Source: Flavobacterium segetis
GTDB lineage: Bacteria; Bacteroidota; Bacteroidia; Flavobacteriales; Flavobacteriaceae
Assembly: GCF_900129575.1 (NCBI RefSeq)
Contig: NZ_FQWE01000007.1
Span: forward strand, 1-64,000
Direction of reading: 5' to 3'
DNA: 64,000 bases
This document shows, piece by piece, positions 1 through 8,830 of the stretch. The notes below the pieces were generated by a model that saw only the letters and a program-made list of their open reading frames with translations, was not told where the DNA came from and searched no databases. Made by a program: the position numbers and the translations under genes. Each line of letters opens with the position of its first letter. The first letter of the stretch is position 1.

Positions 1-700
1 GAGCGCTGCCACTGTGTTTTTTCGCTGTTTTTTAACGTTTTTTATTTAAGGGCGACGGAGGACTGCAAGGTTCGGAATTTGATTGTTAGACGACTGAAGT
101 TTGTTTGATTTTTAATAATCATGATTTTTATTTTTCCCTTGGTTAATGATCTGATTTTGCTGAAGGTGATGATACCAATAAATTATTCATGCATGTATGT
201 ATGCTGTTTTATTTGTATTTGCGATTTGTTTTTCGATTATGATTTTACTTTTTTGCTTGATCAAAAAAGTAACAAAAAAATCACTGCCTGAAAATTAAAA
301 ACTTAAAAACTACCTCAAAACGCCGTTCCGCGCCCCGAGCCGTTCGCCAAAAGGCTCATCTCGCGGAGCGCTGCCACTGTGTTTTTTCGCTGTTTTTTAA
401 CGTTTTTTATTTAAGGGCGACGGAGGACTGCAAGGTTCGGAATTTGATTGTTAGACGACTGAAGTTTGCGACTGATAAATGATATCGAGATTTGTTTTTA
501 AATTATGATTTTACTTTTTTGCTTGATCAAAAAAGTAACAAAAAAATCACTGCCTGAAAATTAAAAACTTAAAAACTACCTCAAAACGCCGTTCCGCGCC
601 CCGAGCCGTTCGCCAAAAGGCTCATCTCGCGGAGCGCTGCCACTGTGTTTTTTCGCTGTTTTTTAACGTTTTTTATTTGAGGGTGGGGTTAGAATTGCTG
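1..700. repeat. Tandem copies of a GC-rich stem-loop repeat
   Basis: The segment CTGCCACTGTG plus about 100 bp of flank recurs at 6, 371 and 637. The 3' part of one copy is at 1-108, a full copy lies at about 241-468, and another at about 506-700. Each full copy starts with a perfect hairpin, TTACTTTTTTG and CAAAAAAGTAA around the loop CTTGAT. It continues through a conserved AT-rich stretch into a GC-rich block with a second hairpin (GAGCC and GGCTC arms) and ends in T-runs. The 365 and 266 bp spacings differ because the first unit carries about 100 extra bases. Related copies lie at 1337-1612 and 20636-20850. The copy at 506-700 runs into a 7-bp array. No function is known to me. Confidence 0.85.
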
Positions 701-710
701 ATGAGGACTG

Positions 711-1024
711 TTTTCAGTTATGCGTTATCTATTTTCGGTTATTTGTTTTCGGTTATGGGTTATCTGTTATCAGTTTTCGGTTATCAGTTTTCGGTTATGC
801 GTTATCTGTTATGCGTTATCTGTTATGCGTTATCTGTTTTCGGTTATGGGTTATCTGTTTTCTGTTATCTGTTTTCTGTTTTCTGTTTTCTGTTTTCTGT
901 TTTCTGTTTTCTGTTTTCTGTTTTCTGTTTTCTGTTTTCGGTTATGGGTTATCTGTTATCTGTTATCAGTTTTCGGTTATTCGTTATCGGTTATCGATTA
1001 TCTGTTTTCGGTTATCGAGTCGTT
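711..1024 (+). repeat. Heptanucleotide array (GTTNTSN)n
   Basis: About 45 consecutive 7-bp units of the form GTT-N-T-C/G-N, mainly GTTTTCT, GTTATCG, GTTATGG and GTTATGC. Because 7 is not a multiple of 3 and the units contain few stops, all three plus frames stay open and yield low-complexity SVFGYRL-like translations. These are not credible proteins. The array starts right after a GC-rich stem-loop repeat. Confidence 0.9.
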
Positions 1025-1106
1025 GAGTTTGATAATAATAAAGTTTCAGTTTTATTCTGGATAGCGCGAGCACTAGGTCATTAAGCTACGCTTTTAACTC
1101 TCCAAA

Positions 1107-1211
1107 TTTGTCATTCTGACGAAGGAAAATCTTAGTTTGTTGCTCTCATTTGTTAAGATTTCTTCGCCTATTCGGATAAACCCGCGAGTCCTCCCTTATC
1201 TGAATGACAAA
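1107..1211. repeat. Inverted-repeat intergenic element
   Basis: The ends are complementary: TTTGTCATTCTGACGAAGG at the left, and at the right TTCTTCG followed by CTGAATGACAAA. Inner arms AATCTTA and TAAGATT are also complementary, so the whole 105 bp can fold into one long hairpin. This resembles the small non-coding inverted-repeat elements scattered through Bacteroidota genomes. No coding capacity is seen. Confidence 0.6.
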
Positions 1212-1336
1212 AAAAACTTTTTTTAACTATTATCCTTAACTTAATGACCTTGACAGCGAATATCTTACTAATGCACATTTTGGTTGTTAGTTTTGGTTGT
1301 TAGCACTGAAAATAGTATCGCATATCGGGTTTTTCA

Positions 1337-1612
1337 TCATGTTTTTACTTTTTGTTTGATAAAAAAAGTAACAAAAAATTATTCATGGGTCAATATTGTT
1401 TTTTCTGTATTCATGACCCGAGCCTGAAAGGCGAACGGATGAAATAATCTTCGATTTCAATGCCTGAAAATTAAAAACTTAAAAAATGTCTTTTGTAATT
1501 TACCTGACAGTCTCTGGCTGTCCTCCTTTTAATTTCAAATGTTGTTTTTTAACGTTTTTTATTTAAGGGCGAAGCGAGAACTGCAGGGTTCGGACAATTG
1601 TTTGCTGATCAC
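1337..1612 (+). repeat. Diverged copy of the GC-rich stem-loop repeat
   Basis: This keeps the 5' hairpin (TTACTTTTT and AAAAAGTAA arms), the TGCCTGAAAATTAAAAACTT stretch, and the 3' portion with AACGTTTTTTATTTAAGGGC and GGTTCGGA. The GC-rich middle is strongly rearranged. It is an older member of the family at 1-700. Confidence 0.6.
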
Positions 1613-1969
1613 TGGGGGTCTGGTTGTTGATGATGAGTTTTTCGGTTTTGTTGGTTGGTGCCGAAGACATTTCCGCGTTGCCGGCTGTGGTAAGGATTGT
1701 TAATGAAAACTATTTTGGGAGTTGGATTCTGAAGGTTGGATTTTAGGACTAGGGGATTGTAGCTACCACCCCGCAAGCCATCGCTGGAGGGGGTATTAGA
1801 AAAGAATTGCGGTTCAATTGGAGAGTGATTAAAATTAAGAGGTTTTTTATTATCCTTTTATTTTAAGTAGAAATTATTCTTTGAGTGAGTGACTTAACAA
1901 TTTTAAATTTTTAAAGTGATGTTTCTATTTATTTTCGGTGATAAAGATGTAACTATAAAAATTACTTAA
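1613..1969. other. Intergenic stretch without recognised feature
   Basis: No open reading frame of credible composition, RNA gene or clear repeat was seen between the diverged repeat and the winged-helix gene. Confidence 0.5.
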
Positions 1970-2281
1970 TTATACCTCTATATTGTCGCCTTGCGAAAAG
2001 TTTAATAACTGAACTGAACTGCCTTTATAGGGATTAAATGTAGGTTCGTATTTTATATAGCCTTTGTCATTTAGTTCTCGCATGCACTTGTGATACGTAG
2101 CCCTAGATCCTATTTTGCTAATGAGCATCATCTCTTCACGCGTGATGCTGATGGGGTTTTGATACCGATTAATATTCCAGTATTGAAATAAGCTGAAATA
2201 CAAGCTGATGTGCGTTGGATGCATGGTTTTGTCTTCAATCAATCGATCAAATAAGCAAGTAAGGTGTTTGTTAGGTTTCAT
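1970..2281 (-). CDS. Small winged-helix DNA-binding protein
   Basis: A 103-residue protein. Residues about 20-90 look like a winged helix-turn-helix: a helical N-terminus (HPTHISLYFSLFQYWN), a recognition segment with ISKIGSRATYHKCMREL, and a wing-like GYIKYEPTFNPYKGS. Proteins of this type recur in Bacteroidota, often in accessory or integrative regions, and are annotated only as hypothetical or transcriptional regulators. It stands alone between repeat-rich DNA and the fusion enzyme gene, so context gives no target. DNA binding is inferred from fold-like pattern only. Confidence 0.6.
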   Translation of the reverse strand: MKPNKHLTCLFDRLIEDKTMHPTHISLYFSLFQYWNINRYQNPISITREEMMLISKIGSRATYHKCMRELNDKGYIKYEPTFNPYKGSSVQLLNFSQGDNIEV

Positions 2282-2517
2282 TTATTTTTTAGATTTGGGT
2301 TACTTTTAAAATGATTGTTTATTCGTAATTGTAGGTTAAAAGTTCTGAGAATTTTATGTTATAATTTTTTGATTACGGCATTACTACTACATTCGGTTTT
2401 GGTAACAAATCCGATTTTCTTGTTTAATAAAGTTTTTAAATCTTCGCTGTAATATTGTTATTTAGACTCCACGTTTGGCAAATGAGTTTAACATACTGTT
2501 GTTTTATCGACTGAGGA

Positions 2518-4950
2518 TTATCGTACAGTTTCGTTTTGTAACATTCCCATCAATTCCATTGAAAAATTGTCTCTTGCCTGGATGTAGGCTATTTTAGGAT
2601 ACACTATAGCACCCAGCTTTTTCTTTTCAAAAGTGGCTGAAAAACCAAAGTCAATTTTTTTAAAATTAGCTGTTCGCGCTCTTTTAATAGTCTGATATAG
2701 GAGCTGTCTATAAATTTGGAATTTTGAGGCGTAGGTATAATCCAATCCAATTAGTGCAGGAACGTAGGTATAATTACAATTTTTATAACAAAACATTACC
2801 CCCACGAGCTGCTGCCTCTTTTCTTCGCTTTCATTACTAGATAAATATAGCAGAATTAATTCCCAATTTGGGTGATTTATCATTTTGTTAAAAATCTCAA
2901 TTGGATATGTAAATGTATTGATCGCAAGGTTGTTGTTTTTTACATTTTTGTAAAGTTTGTAGCAGTGCTCCATTTCATCAGCGTTTAATTTATCTTTTAT
3001 TACTATATCAAACGATTTTTCAAATGGTAATACTTCTTCATGGAAATGTCTTCGAGAACGAGAAGAGAGGCTATTTATAAATTCCTCAGTAGATTCCCAT
3101 TCTAATTTTTGAATTTTGGCTGTTTCAGGCATATTGATTTTTAAAAAGCCATGATTGTGGAAAACAGTGTCTAACTCCAAACTTTGATCAAAGTCTCTCA
3201 ATACTAAAAGATTTGCATCTAGGGTATTGTATACTATATCAACTTGCTCAAGTAAAATTTCCATCGCTTCTTTAGCTAATGGATGAGACTCGTTTCTGTA
3301 ACAATGGTTTCCTTCAGTAAATAAACAACCCATGGCCAGCACTTTGGATGTAAGGTATAGCGGATTTTGTTTTCTTTTTTGCTCAAGCTGGAGCGATATT
3401 GATTCTGGTGCCAGCATATCATCTTTCCAGAGTCCGAAACTAAAAAAAGTAGCTAAAACAGGCTTGTCTAAGTCGTCTTTAATAACAAAATAATAAAAGT
3501 CCCAGTCATTCTCCGTACTATTGTTATTTGAAAAGGCATCTTCTAAAAATTTCAATCCGTCCCAATCGAACGTACTTTGTTTGCCTAAAATTTCATTCCA
3601 CATGGTTTTATTTATCTTTATTATGGATTTTTCATACTGTACCTTTAATCCTGTATTATTTGTTTGTATTTCTTGCACGTATATTGATTTATCCTTACCA
3701 AATGCTCGATTTATTTTATACAGTGAGTTAGCCGTTTTTTCTAATGCTATTGGGAAAAATTTTTCAACTGCTTCTACTAAATCTTTTATTTCTTCCTTTT
3801 GATTGTGCCTAGAGAGCGTGATCCGAATTCCTGTATTTTTTACTGGAACCGCGGGATAGATTGCTGGATTTACAAAAAAACCTTCTTGGAACAAACTTTG
3901 CACTAGTTTATAAGTAGTTAAAGGCATTGCGGTTCCCAGAAAAAATACAGGTGAGTTATTTTGGACTATTATGGGCAGGGAAGTTTTAGAAAGTAAGTCA
4001 TTAAAGTATCCTATTTTCCCAGCTAATTCAGCCTGTAACACTTGAATTTCAGTAGAGAGGTGAATATCTGCAGCAGCTATTGCGGCCGCTACCGATGCTG
4101 GTTCCAATTGTGCAGAAAAAGTAAGTGGTCCACCGAAATTTTTAATTTTTTCTCGTAGTTCATGATTCGAACAGATTAAAGCTGCTCCGCTGGCACCAAA
4201 GGTTTTACTTAACGTTACCATAATCATTACGTTATGTGGTAGTTCCTTAAGAACACTTAGCACATAGCCCGTTCCGTTTTTTCCTTGCCAACTCATACCG
4301 TGAACATCGTCGAAATATAGGTACAACTGTGGATATTTTTTGCTTAATTCCATTAGTTCAGCCACAGGGGCAAAATCACCAAACATAGAGTAAACTCCAT
4401 CGGCCATGTACCAAATTCTTTTGCACTTCGAGGAAAGTTTGTTGATTTGATATTCGAGCATATCCATATTGCTATGTCGGATCATCTCTACAGGAATTCC
4501 TCTCAATTTTAGTAGCTGACACGCATTTTGAACACTCCAATGGACCTGGTGATCCAGAATTACCCCATCTTCATCCCTAACAGCCGTAGGAATTACAGCG
4601 ATGTGACCTAGTGTACTATTTTTAGCTATAATTGGTGGTATGCCATACATTAACTCTATTTTATATTCTAGTTCTGCATATAAGGGATTGGATATGTATG
4701 ATTTGGACAAAGGAAATTGAGTTCCGTATTTTTGTATTGCTAAAATCGCAGCTTCTTTGAGACGGCTGTCTTGTTCTAAACCGAGGTATCCAGTTGTTCC
4801 AAAATGGAACATTTTTTTACCTTTTATGGTAATCGTTCTGCCGTTCAAATATTCATCTTCTGCGTAAAGATGTAAAACTCCTTCTTTTTTTGCTCCTGCG
4901 AATACCTCATCGACCGTATCGATAAAGTTGTTGTGTTTAATTTTTGCCAT
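2518..4950 (-). CDS. Fusion of alpha-oxoamine-synthase-like PLP enzyme and GNAT acyltransferase
   Basis: An 810-residue two-domain protein. Residues about 45-420 match the alpha-oxoamine synthase group (8-amino-7-oxononanoate synthase, serine palmitoyltransferase, KBL). The cofactor-binding DDVHG is at 214-218 and the Schiff-base lysine K249 sits in TLSKTFGASG. That group condenses an amino acid with an acyl-CoA or acyl-ACP with loss of CO2. Residues about 470-810 resemble a FemAB/GNAT-type acyltransferase, with an LYKNVKNNNLAINTF helix and a C-terminal KKIDFGFSATFEKKKLGA segment. The fusion would suit making a long-chain base and N-acylating it, as in sphingolipid or sulfonolipid synthesis, but the substrate is not shown by the sequence. 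It is transcribed divergently from the DUF7793 gene. Confidence 0.7.
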   Translation of the reverse strand: MAKIKHNNFIDTVDEVFAGAKKEGVLHLYAEDEYLNGRTITIKGKKMFHFGTTGYLGLEQDSRLKEAAILAIQKYGTQFPLSKSYISNPLYAELEYKIELMYGIPPIIAKNSTLGHIAVIPTAVRDEDGVILDHQVHWSVQNACQLLKLRGIPVEMIRHSNMDMLEYQINKLSSKCKRIWYMADGVYSMFGDFAPVAELMELSKKYPQLYLYFDDVHGMSWQGKNGTGYVLSVLKELPHNVMIMVTLSKTFGASGAALICSNHELREKIKNFGGPLTFSAQLEPASVAAAIAAADIHLSTEIQVLQAELAGKIGYFNDLLSKTSLPIIVQNNSPVFFLGTAMPLTTYKLVQSLFQEGFFVNPAIYPAVPVKNTGIRITLSRHNQKEEIKDLVEAVEKFFPIALEKTANSLYKINRAFGKDKSIYVQEIQTNNTGLKVQYEKSIIKINKTMWNEILGKQSTFDWDGLKFLEDAFSNNNSTENDWDFYYFVIKDDLDKPVLATFFSFGLWKDDMLAPESISLQLEQKRKQNPLYLTSKVLAMGCLFTEGNHCYRNESHPLAKEAMEILLEQVDIVYNTLDANLLVLRDFDQSLELDTVFHNHGFLKINMPETAKIQKLEWESTEEFINSLSSRSRRHFHEEVLPFEKSFDIVIKDKLNADEMEHCYKLYKNVKNNNLAINTFTYPIEIFNKMINHPNWELILLYLSSNESEEKRQQLVGVMFCYKNCNYTYVPALIGLDYTYASKFQIYRQLLYQTIKRARTANFKKIDFGFSATFEKKKLGAIVYPKIAYIQARDNFSMELMGMLQNETVR

Positions 4951-5037
4951 TTATTGGTCAATTTTTAGTTGATTAATTATTTAAAGCATTAAAATTCAAC
5001 ATAATAAATGAAAGTTTTTTCATGTTATAATGAAATA

Positions 5038-5118
5038 CTCCCAATATGACAACAAAAACTCCCGAATTGACAACAAAAGACATAAAAAACAACTAACATT
5101 CCCGAATTGACATGTAAA
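5038..5118 (+). promoter_or_regulatory. Three operator-like direct repeats in a divergent promoter
   Basis: The motif CTCCCGAATTGACAAC and close variants occurs at 5038-5057, 5059-5078 and 5099-5118, with starts 21 and 40 bp apart, so the copies fall on roughly one face of the helix. They lie between divergent genes starting at 4950 and 5173, just upstream of a promoter-like box. Two further copies in opposite orientation occur at 22853-22889. This is a likely binding site for a regulator, possibly the AraC-family protein encoded at 5690. Confidence 0.6.
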
Positions 5119-5135
5119 TCAATTGATATTCTTTC

Positions 5136-5143
5136 TACTTTTG
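5136..5143 (+). promoter_or_regulatory. Bacteroidota -7 box TACTTTTG
   Basis: Matches TAnnTTTG exactly and lies 30 bases before the start codon at 5173. No good -33 TTTG is seen at the usual distance, which fits a promoter that depends on an activator bound at the repeats just upstream. Confidence 0.5.
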
Positions 5144-5172
5144 TTAATTATACACCTAAAAATTCATAAAAC

Positions 5173-5565
5173 ATGATTGCAGCCCATGATTTTTATGAGA
5201 ATCGATTTGCGAAATTTTGGATCGCTGATGGTATTCTCTTTTTCGAATACAAACCCAGTACGCTTATCGATCTTAAAGTTGCTCAACTTGTTGTGACTGA
5301 TCGAATCCATTTTCAACGGGAACGAGCTTACCCTATTTTATGTGACCTACGTGGTGTAGTTAGCATCGATAAAGCGAGCAGAGATTATTTAGCACAACTG
5401 GGCTCTGTATTAGCCACTGCTGTTGGCTTGGTTGTTCATGAAAAACTACTGTTGACTATAAGCACTTTTTACTTACAAGTCAATAAGCCCTCCGTTCCTA
5501 CTCAGATTTTTTCTTCTGAGGCTGCTGCCTTGCAGTATTTGAAAGGATTTGCTGTCGGGAAATAG
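5173..5565 (+). CDS. DUF7793-like (STAS/SpoIIAA-like) protein
   Basis: A 130-residue soluble protein without signal peptide. The pattern of a short beta-rich start (FWIADGILFFEYKP), a helix with VTDRIHFQRERAYPILCDLRG and a conserved RDYLAQLGS segment resembles the Bacteroidota DUF7793 family, which has a STAS-like shape. Members commonly sit beside AraC-type regulators, as here, where a HAMP/PAS-like AraC gene follows at 5690. A role as a partner or sensor of that regulator is an inference from position. Confidence 0.6.
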   Translation: MIAAHDFYENRFAKFWIADGILFFEYKPSTLIDLKVAQLVVTDRIHFQRERAYPILCDLRGVVSIDKASRDYLAQLGSVLATAVGLVVHEKLLLTISTFYLQVNKPSVPTQIFSSEAAALQYLKGFAVGK

Positions 5566-5633
5566 TTAGTGGTTAGTAAATAGTGATTAGTAATTAGTGG
5601 TTAGTGGTTAGTAAATAGTGATTAGCTTTTAGC
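5566..5633 (+). repeat. Short heptanucleotide array (TTAGTGG/ATAGTGA)
   Basis: About nine 7-bp units (TTAGTGG, TTAGTAA, ATAGTGA) begin immediately after the stop codon of the gene at 5173. The sequence differs from the GTTNTSN arrays elsewhere in the window, but the period is the same. Confidence 0.75.
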
Positions 5634-5689
5634 AAAAATTCGATTGTAAGTAGTAGAAAATAAATATAGGGACAACAAAATAAGTTATT

Positions 5690-6619
5690 ATGGATGGTAT
5701 TTATGATCAAAAACGGATTGTTAGTGTTCACCAAATGCTGTTTGATATGGCTAGCGGTAATTTTAATACTCGCATTCCGCAAAGTAAGCAGGATGACGAA
5801 TTAGAAACCATTGTGGTTTTGATTAATATGGTTGCAGAGGAAATAAAAGATTCCCTAAGTGATTTTATTAATACTCATAGTACTCCTGAATTTATTACTT
5901 CTATCTCTCTAGTGGTGAATGCCTATTACTTTATTACCAGCTTCACTTTAGAACTCCTATTATTTTTAGGCTATTCTGAAAGCGAATTGCTTGATCAGCC
6001 TTTAGCTACCATTATAACACCTGCTTCCTTAGAGCAAATTCAAAGCCTATTTGAAAGTGGTGTTTCCAAACCGACGATTTTATCCATTGATTTCATTAAC
6101 AAAGCACAATTGACTTTCACTGTTTCTTGTAATGTGGGTCAAATGCTTCCCCGTTCTGAAATCATATTCATTTTTGCTATTTCAAAAAATTGTGATTATA
6201 ATAATCCACTTTTTGAAGAGACTCACCATAAAAAACAAATTAAATCCAGAAAGGTTGATGCTTTTTTAATACAACAGCTTTATGATTACATCCTAGCGCA
6301 TTTAGACTCTCCGCTCCCATCGATCCAACTGCTGGCTCGTAAATTTGGCACTAATGAGTATAAATTAAAAGCGGGTTTTCGCCATTTCTTCAAAACTAGT
6401 ATTTATAAATTTTACAATCAAGAGCGATTGAAAAAAGCTTATTTCATGATTCAACATACTACCAAATCATTGAAAAATATTTCTGTGATGATTGGTTTCA
6501 CCACTTATTCAAATTTTTCAAAATCTTTCAAAAAGCATTATGGATTTTCGCCGTTTGAGGTGCAACGGAATCAAAATAATATTACTCTATCTACAGAACT
6601 CCCTCATTATGATCGTTAA
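5690..6619 (+). CDS. AraC-family transcriptional regulator with HAMP/PAS-like N-terminus
   Basis: A 309-residue protein. Residues about 1-60 (IVSVHQMLFDMASGNFNTRI, then DELETIVVLINMVAEEI) look like a soluble HAMP-type linker. Residues about 75-170 have a PAS-like pattern including LGYSESELLDQPLATII. Residues about 200-300 form an AraC-type double helix-turn-helix: SIQLLARKFGTNEYKLKAGF, then the second motif ending in GFTTYSNFSKSFKKHYGFSP. It follows the DUF7793 gene by 124 bases, including a 7-bp array, and is probably co-transcribed. The three repeats at 5038-5118 are candidate sites for it; a near match (GGGACAACAAAA) sits just before its own start. Confidence 0.85.
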   Translation: MDGIYDQKRIVSVHQMLFDMASGNFNTRIPQSKQDDELETIVVLINMVAEEIKDSLSDFINTHSTPEFITSISLVVNAYYFITSFTLELLLFLGYSESELLDQPLATIITPASLEQIQSLFESGVSKPTILSIDFINKAQLTFTVSCNVGQMLPRSEIIFIFAISKNCDYNNPLFEETHHKKQIKSRKVDAFLIQQLYDYILAHLDSPLPSIQLLARKFGTNEYKLKAGFRHFFKTSIYKFYNQERLKKAYFMIQHTTKSLKNISVMIGFTTYSNFSKSFKKHYGFSPFEVQRNQNNITLSTELPHYDR

Positions 6620-6679
6620 AAACTAGTGACAACAAATACTTACACTAAACCATGTTGTGCTGTATACTAACATTTTGCA

Positions 6680-6800
6680 ACGCAGGATTACAACTATTGA
6701 TCACAGATTCGCAGATTATTCAAATTGTATTTGTTTTAAAAATTGTGGAAACGCAGGATTACATCTATTGACTTACAGCTGTGGTAGTTACCGTTTTTAG
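6680..6800. repeat. Dispersed intergenic repeat (CAGATTCGCAGATT type)
   Basis: The stretch with GATTACA, CTATTGATCACAGATTCGCA and TTGTTTTAAA recurs in altered form at about 10890-10950. Part of it is repeated within this stretch (GGATTACATCTATTGAC). No coding content. Confidence 0.5.
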
Positions 6801-6867
6801 GTACTTTTGCTTCGTGAGTTTCTACGCTAGTTCCGTTATCAGAATTTATAATTGGATTATTGTTCTA

Positions 6868-7465
6868 AATTCCTGAGTATGGATTTTTTTGGGTTGTTAG
6901 GCGCATTCTTGCTTATGAAAACTTTTTCTGCTTATATCTAAATTATACCAATTGTGTTTTAAACCTACTGTTTGTTTCTTGTCAAATCGAGCCTTTCGAA
7001 TGCGCTCCGGACAGGCTTTTAGTCGAGATTATAAATGACTTGTAAAAGGGTTTCGACTGCGCTCAACCGGACAAAAATGAATAGCCTTTTGTAGTATATT
7101 AAAAGAGAAAGTTGTATTAATTCCTGAGTATGGATTTTTTTGGGTTGTTAGGCGCATTGTCAATTCTGATAATGTTTTTTGCTTATATCTAAATTATACT
7201 AATTGTGTTTTAAACTTACTGTTTGTTTCTTGTCAAATCGAGCCTTTCGAATGCGCTCAGGACAGGCTTTTAGTCGAGATTATATATGACTTGTAAAAAG
7301 GGTTTCGACTGCGCTCAACCGGACAAAAATGAATAGCCTTTTGTAGTATATTAAAAGAGAAAGTTGTATTAATTCCTGAGTATGGATTTTTTTGGGTTGT
7401 TAGGCGCATTGTCAATTATGACAATGTTTTTTGCTTATATCTAAATTATACCAATTGTGTTTTCA
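6868..7465. repeat. Tandem ~251-bp non-coding repeat, 2.4 copies
   Basis: AATTCCTGAGTATGG starts copies at 6868, 7119 and 7371 (periods 251 and 252). Each carries TTGTTAGGCGCATT, a TTGTCAAATCGAGCC stretch and the CGACTGCGCTCAACCGGACA segment found in many flavobacterial intergenic repeats. The third copy stops just before the ATPase gene. An inverted relative is at 24119-24275. Confidence 0.8.
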
Positions 7466-7466
7466 A

Positions 7467-8663
7467 TTAATATAAAAAACCAAACAACCATAATGGAATT
7501 TTGTTTTGAAATCCGTACTCAATATCATCTGCTGCGATAAACGAATTTTCGATAGTTGCAATTTGTTTTTTCGACTTATCTTTGCCACCAATTTCGAAGA
7601 CATACTTTTCATCTATCAGAAAATCGCTCTTTTCAGAGTAAGCAACTTTATGAGAATATCCAAGCTGATTGGCAAAAAAAGTCTCCCGTTTATTACCTGT
7701 GTTTACTGCCTTAGGCGATAAAGCATACATTAAGTTTGAATTTTCTAAATATACTTTAAGTGGTTTTTGTAATCTACTAATCCCTCCCGCCTCTTTAAAC
7801 AAGTTGATTGTTAGACCAATTTCGGCCAAATAATGAAAATACAAAAGTAACGTACCTCTTGCTATTCCTATTTTATCACTTAGTTTACTAACATTTGGAA
7901 CAAAAGGAACAGATTCTGAAATAATAAGTAACAATTGTTTGATTTTATAAACATAAGCTAAATCTAGTCCCCGCAATAAAGGAAGTTCAATTTCCAGCAT
8001 CATATTGATAATCTCCTCCAAACGAGGGGTATATAAATCCAGTTCTTCTTTATAAAATGGATAATATCCTTGTTTAAGATACGCATCAAAATATTGCAAA
8101 GGCTTTACGACCGTATTAATCAGAGTAGCTTCTTTTGCATGATTTTTCAAAATTGACTCTAAAGACAATCTATCAAAACGATGTCCTGTCTCTATACTAA
8201 GATATTCACGAAAGGAAAGTCCTTGCATTGTATAAATAATGGCTCTGCGACTCAAATCAGCTCTATCGTTTAAAATCTCTAGCAATGATGACCCTGTAAA
8301 AACAACTTTTAACATGGGATAATCATCGTAGATATTTTTTAATTCTTGCGACCAATTAGAATATTTATGCACTTCATCTAAAAAAAGATATTTTCCCCCT
8401 CTTTTTACAAAATCGTCAGCTAAATTAACCAAAGTATTATTACTGAACCAAATAGAATCTAAAGTCACATACAAGGTATTGTCCAATTCCTCTGCAAGAC
8501 TAAATTTAATATGCTGCAATAGCATTGTCGTTTTTCCAACTCCCCTATCCCCTTTAATACCTATTAACCTAGCGTTCCAATTAACATCCGCTTCCAAACT
8601 TCTCACGAAATCTGTAGTAATATATCTTAACTTAAGGCGAAATTTTTCAACTAATGCTTCCAT
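7467..8663 (-). CDS. AAA ATPase with DUF4143-type C-terminus
   Basis: About 398 residues from the preferred ATG at 8663; an upstream in-frame ATG at 8684 lies inside operator-like palindromes. Walker A is GDRGVGKTT near residue 38 and Walker B is KYLFLDEVH near residue 88, followed by a sensor-like FTGSSLLEI. The C-terminal half ends with LIDEKYVFEIGGKDKSKKQI, typical of the DUF4143 nuclease-like part of these prokaryotic ATPases. The family is widespread, often in accessory regions, with no agreed function. The gene is monocistronic here, between non-coding repeats and a duplicated gene fragment. Confidence 0.8.
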   Translation of the reverse strand: MEALVEKFRLKLRYITTDFVRSLEADVNWNARLIGIKGDRGVGKTTMLLQHIKFSLAEELDNTLYVTLDSIWFSNNTLVNLADDFVKRGGKYLFLDEVHKYSNWSQELKNIYDDYPMLKVVFTGSSLLEILNDRADLSRRAIIYTMQGLSFREYLSIETGHRFDRLSLESILKNHAKEATLINTVVKPLQYFDAYLKQGYYPFYKEELDLYTPRLEEIINMMLEIELPLLRGLDLAYVYKIKQLLLIISESVPFVPNVSKLSDKIGIARGTLLLYFHYLAEIGLTINLFKEAGGISRLQKPLKVYLENSNLMYALSPKAVNTGNKRETFFANQLGYSHKVAYSEKSDFLIDEKYVFEIGGKDKSKKQIATIENSFIAADDIEYGFQNKIPLWLFGFLY

Positions 8664-8747
8664 ATTGTTTACTTTATAAAACAAAAATACTTATTTTTGT
8701 TCGGTTTATAATACAAAATAATCTTATTTTGTTTACTATGGAAAACA
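8664..8747 (-). promoter_or_regulatory. Twin palindromes upstream of the ATPase gene
   Basis: Two near-palindromes, ACAAAAATACTTATTTTTGT at 8681-8700 and ACAAAATAATCTTATTTTGT at 8713-8732, are 32 bp (about three turns) apart. They overlap direct repeats with TTGTTTACT...AAAACAAA arms at 8665 and 8728. The first also contains a minus-strand TATTTTTG box (8682-8689). The layout suggests an autoregulated promoter for the ATPase, but no regulator is identified. Confidence 0.45.
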
Positions 8748-8830
8748 AATTGATAGTTTTACAATGAATTTATCGTTTTTAAAAAGAAACCCTGGCAGGG
8801 TTATTAATAATCCAATATGTTATCTTATTT

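Noticed and set aside
1..700. Insertion sequence remnants
   Set aside because: No transposase-like reading frame and no terminal repeats; the units are non-coding stem-loop repeats.
677..1084. Overlapping long reading frames with SVFGYRL-like sequence in all three plus frames (also at 21.2, 50.9, 60.4 and 61.7 kb)
   Set aside because: They are translations of 7-bp repeats; the period leaves every frame open, and there are no start signals or normal composition.
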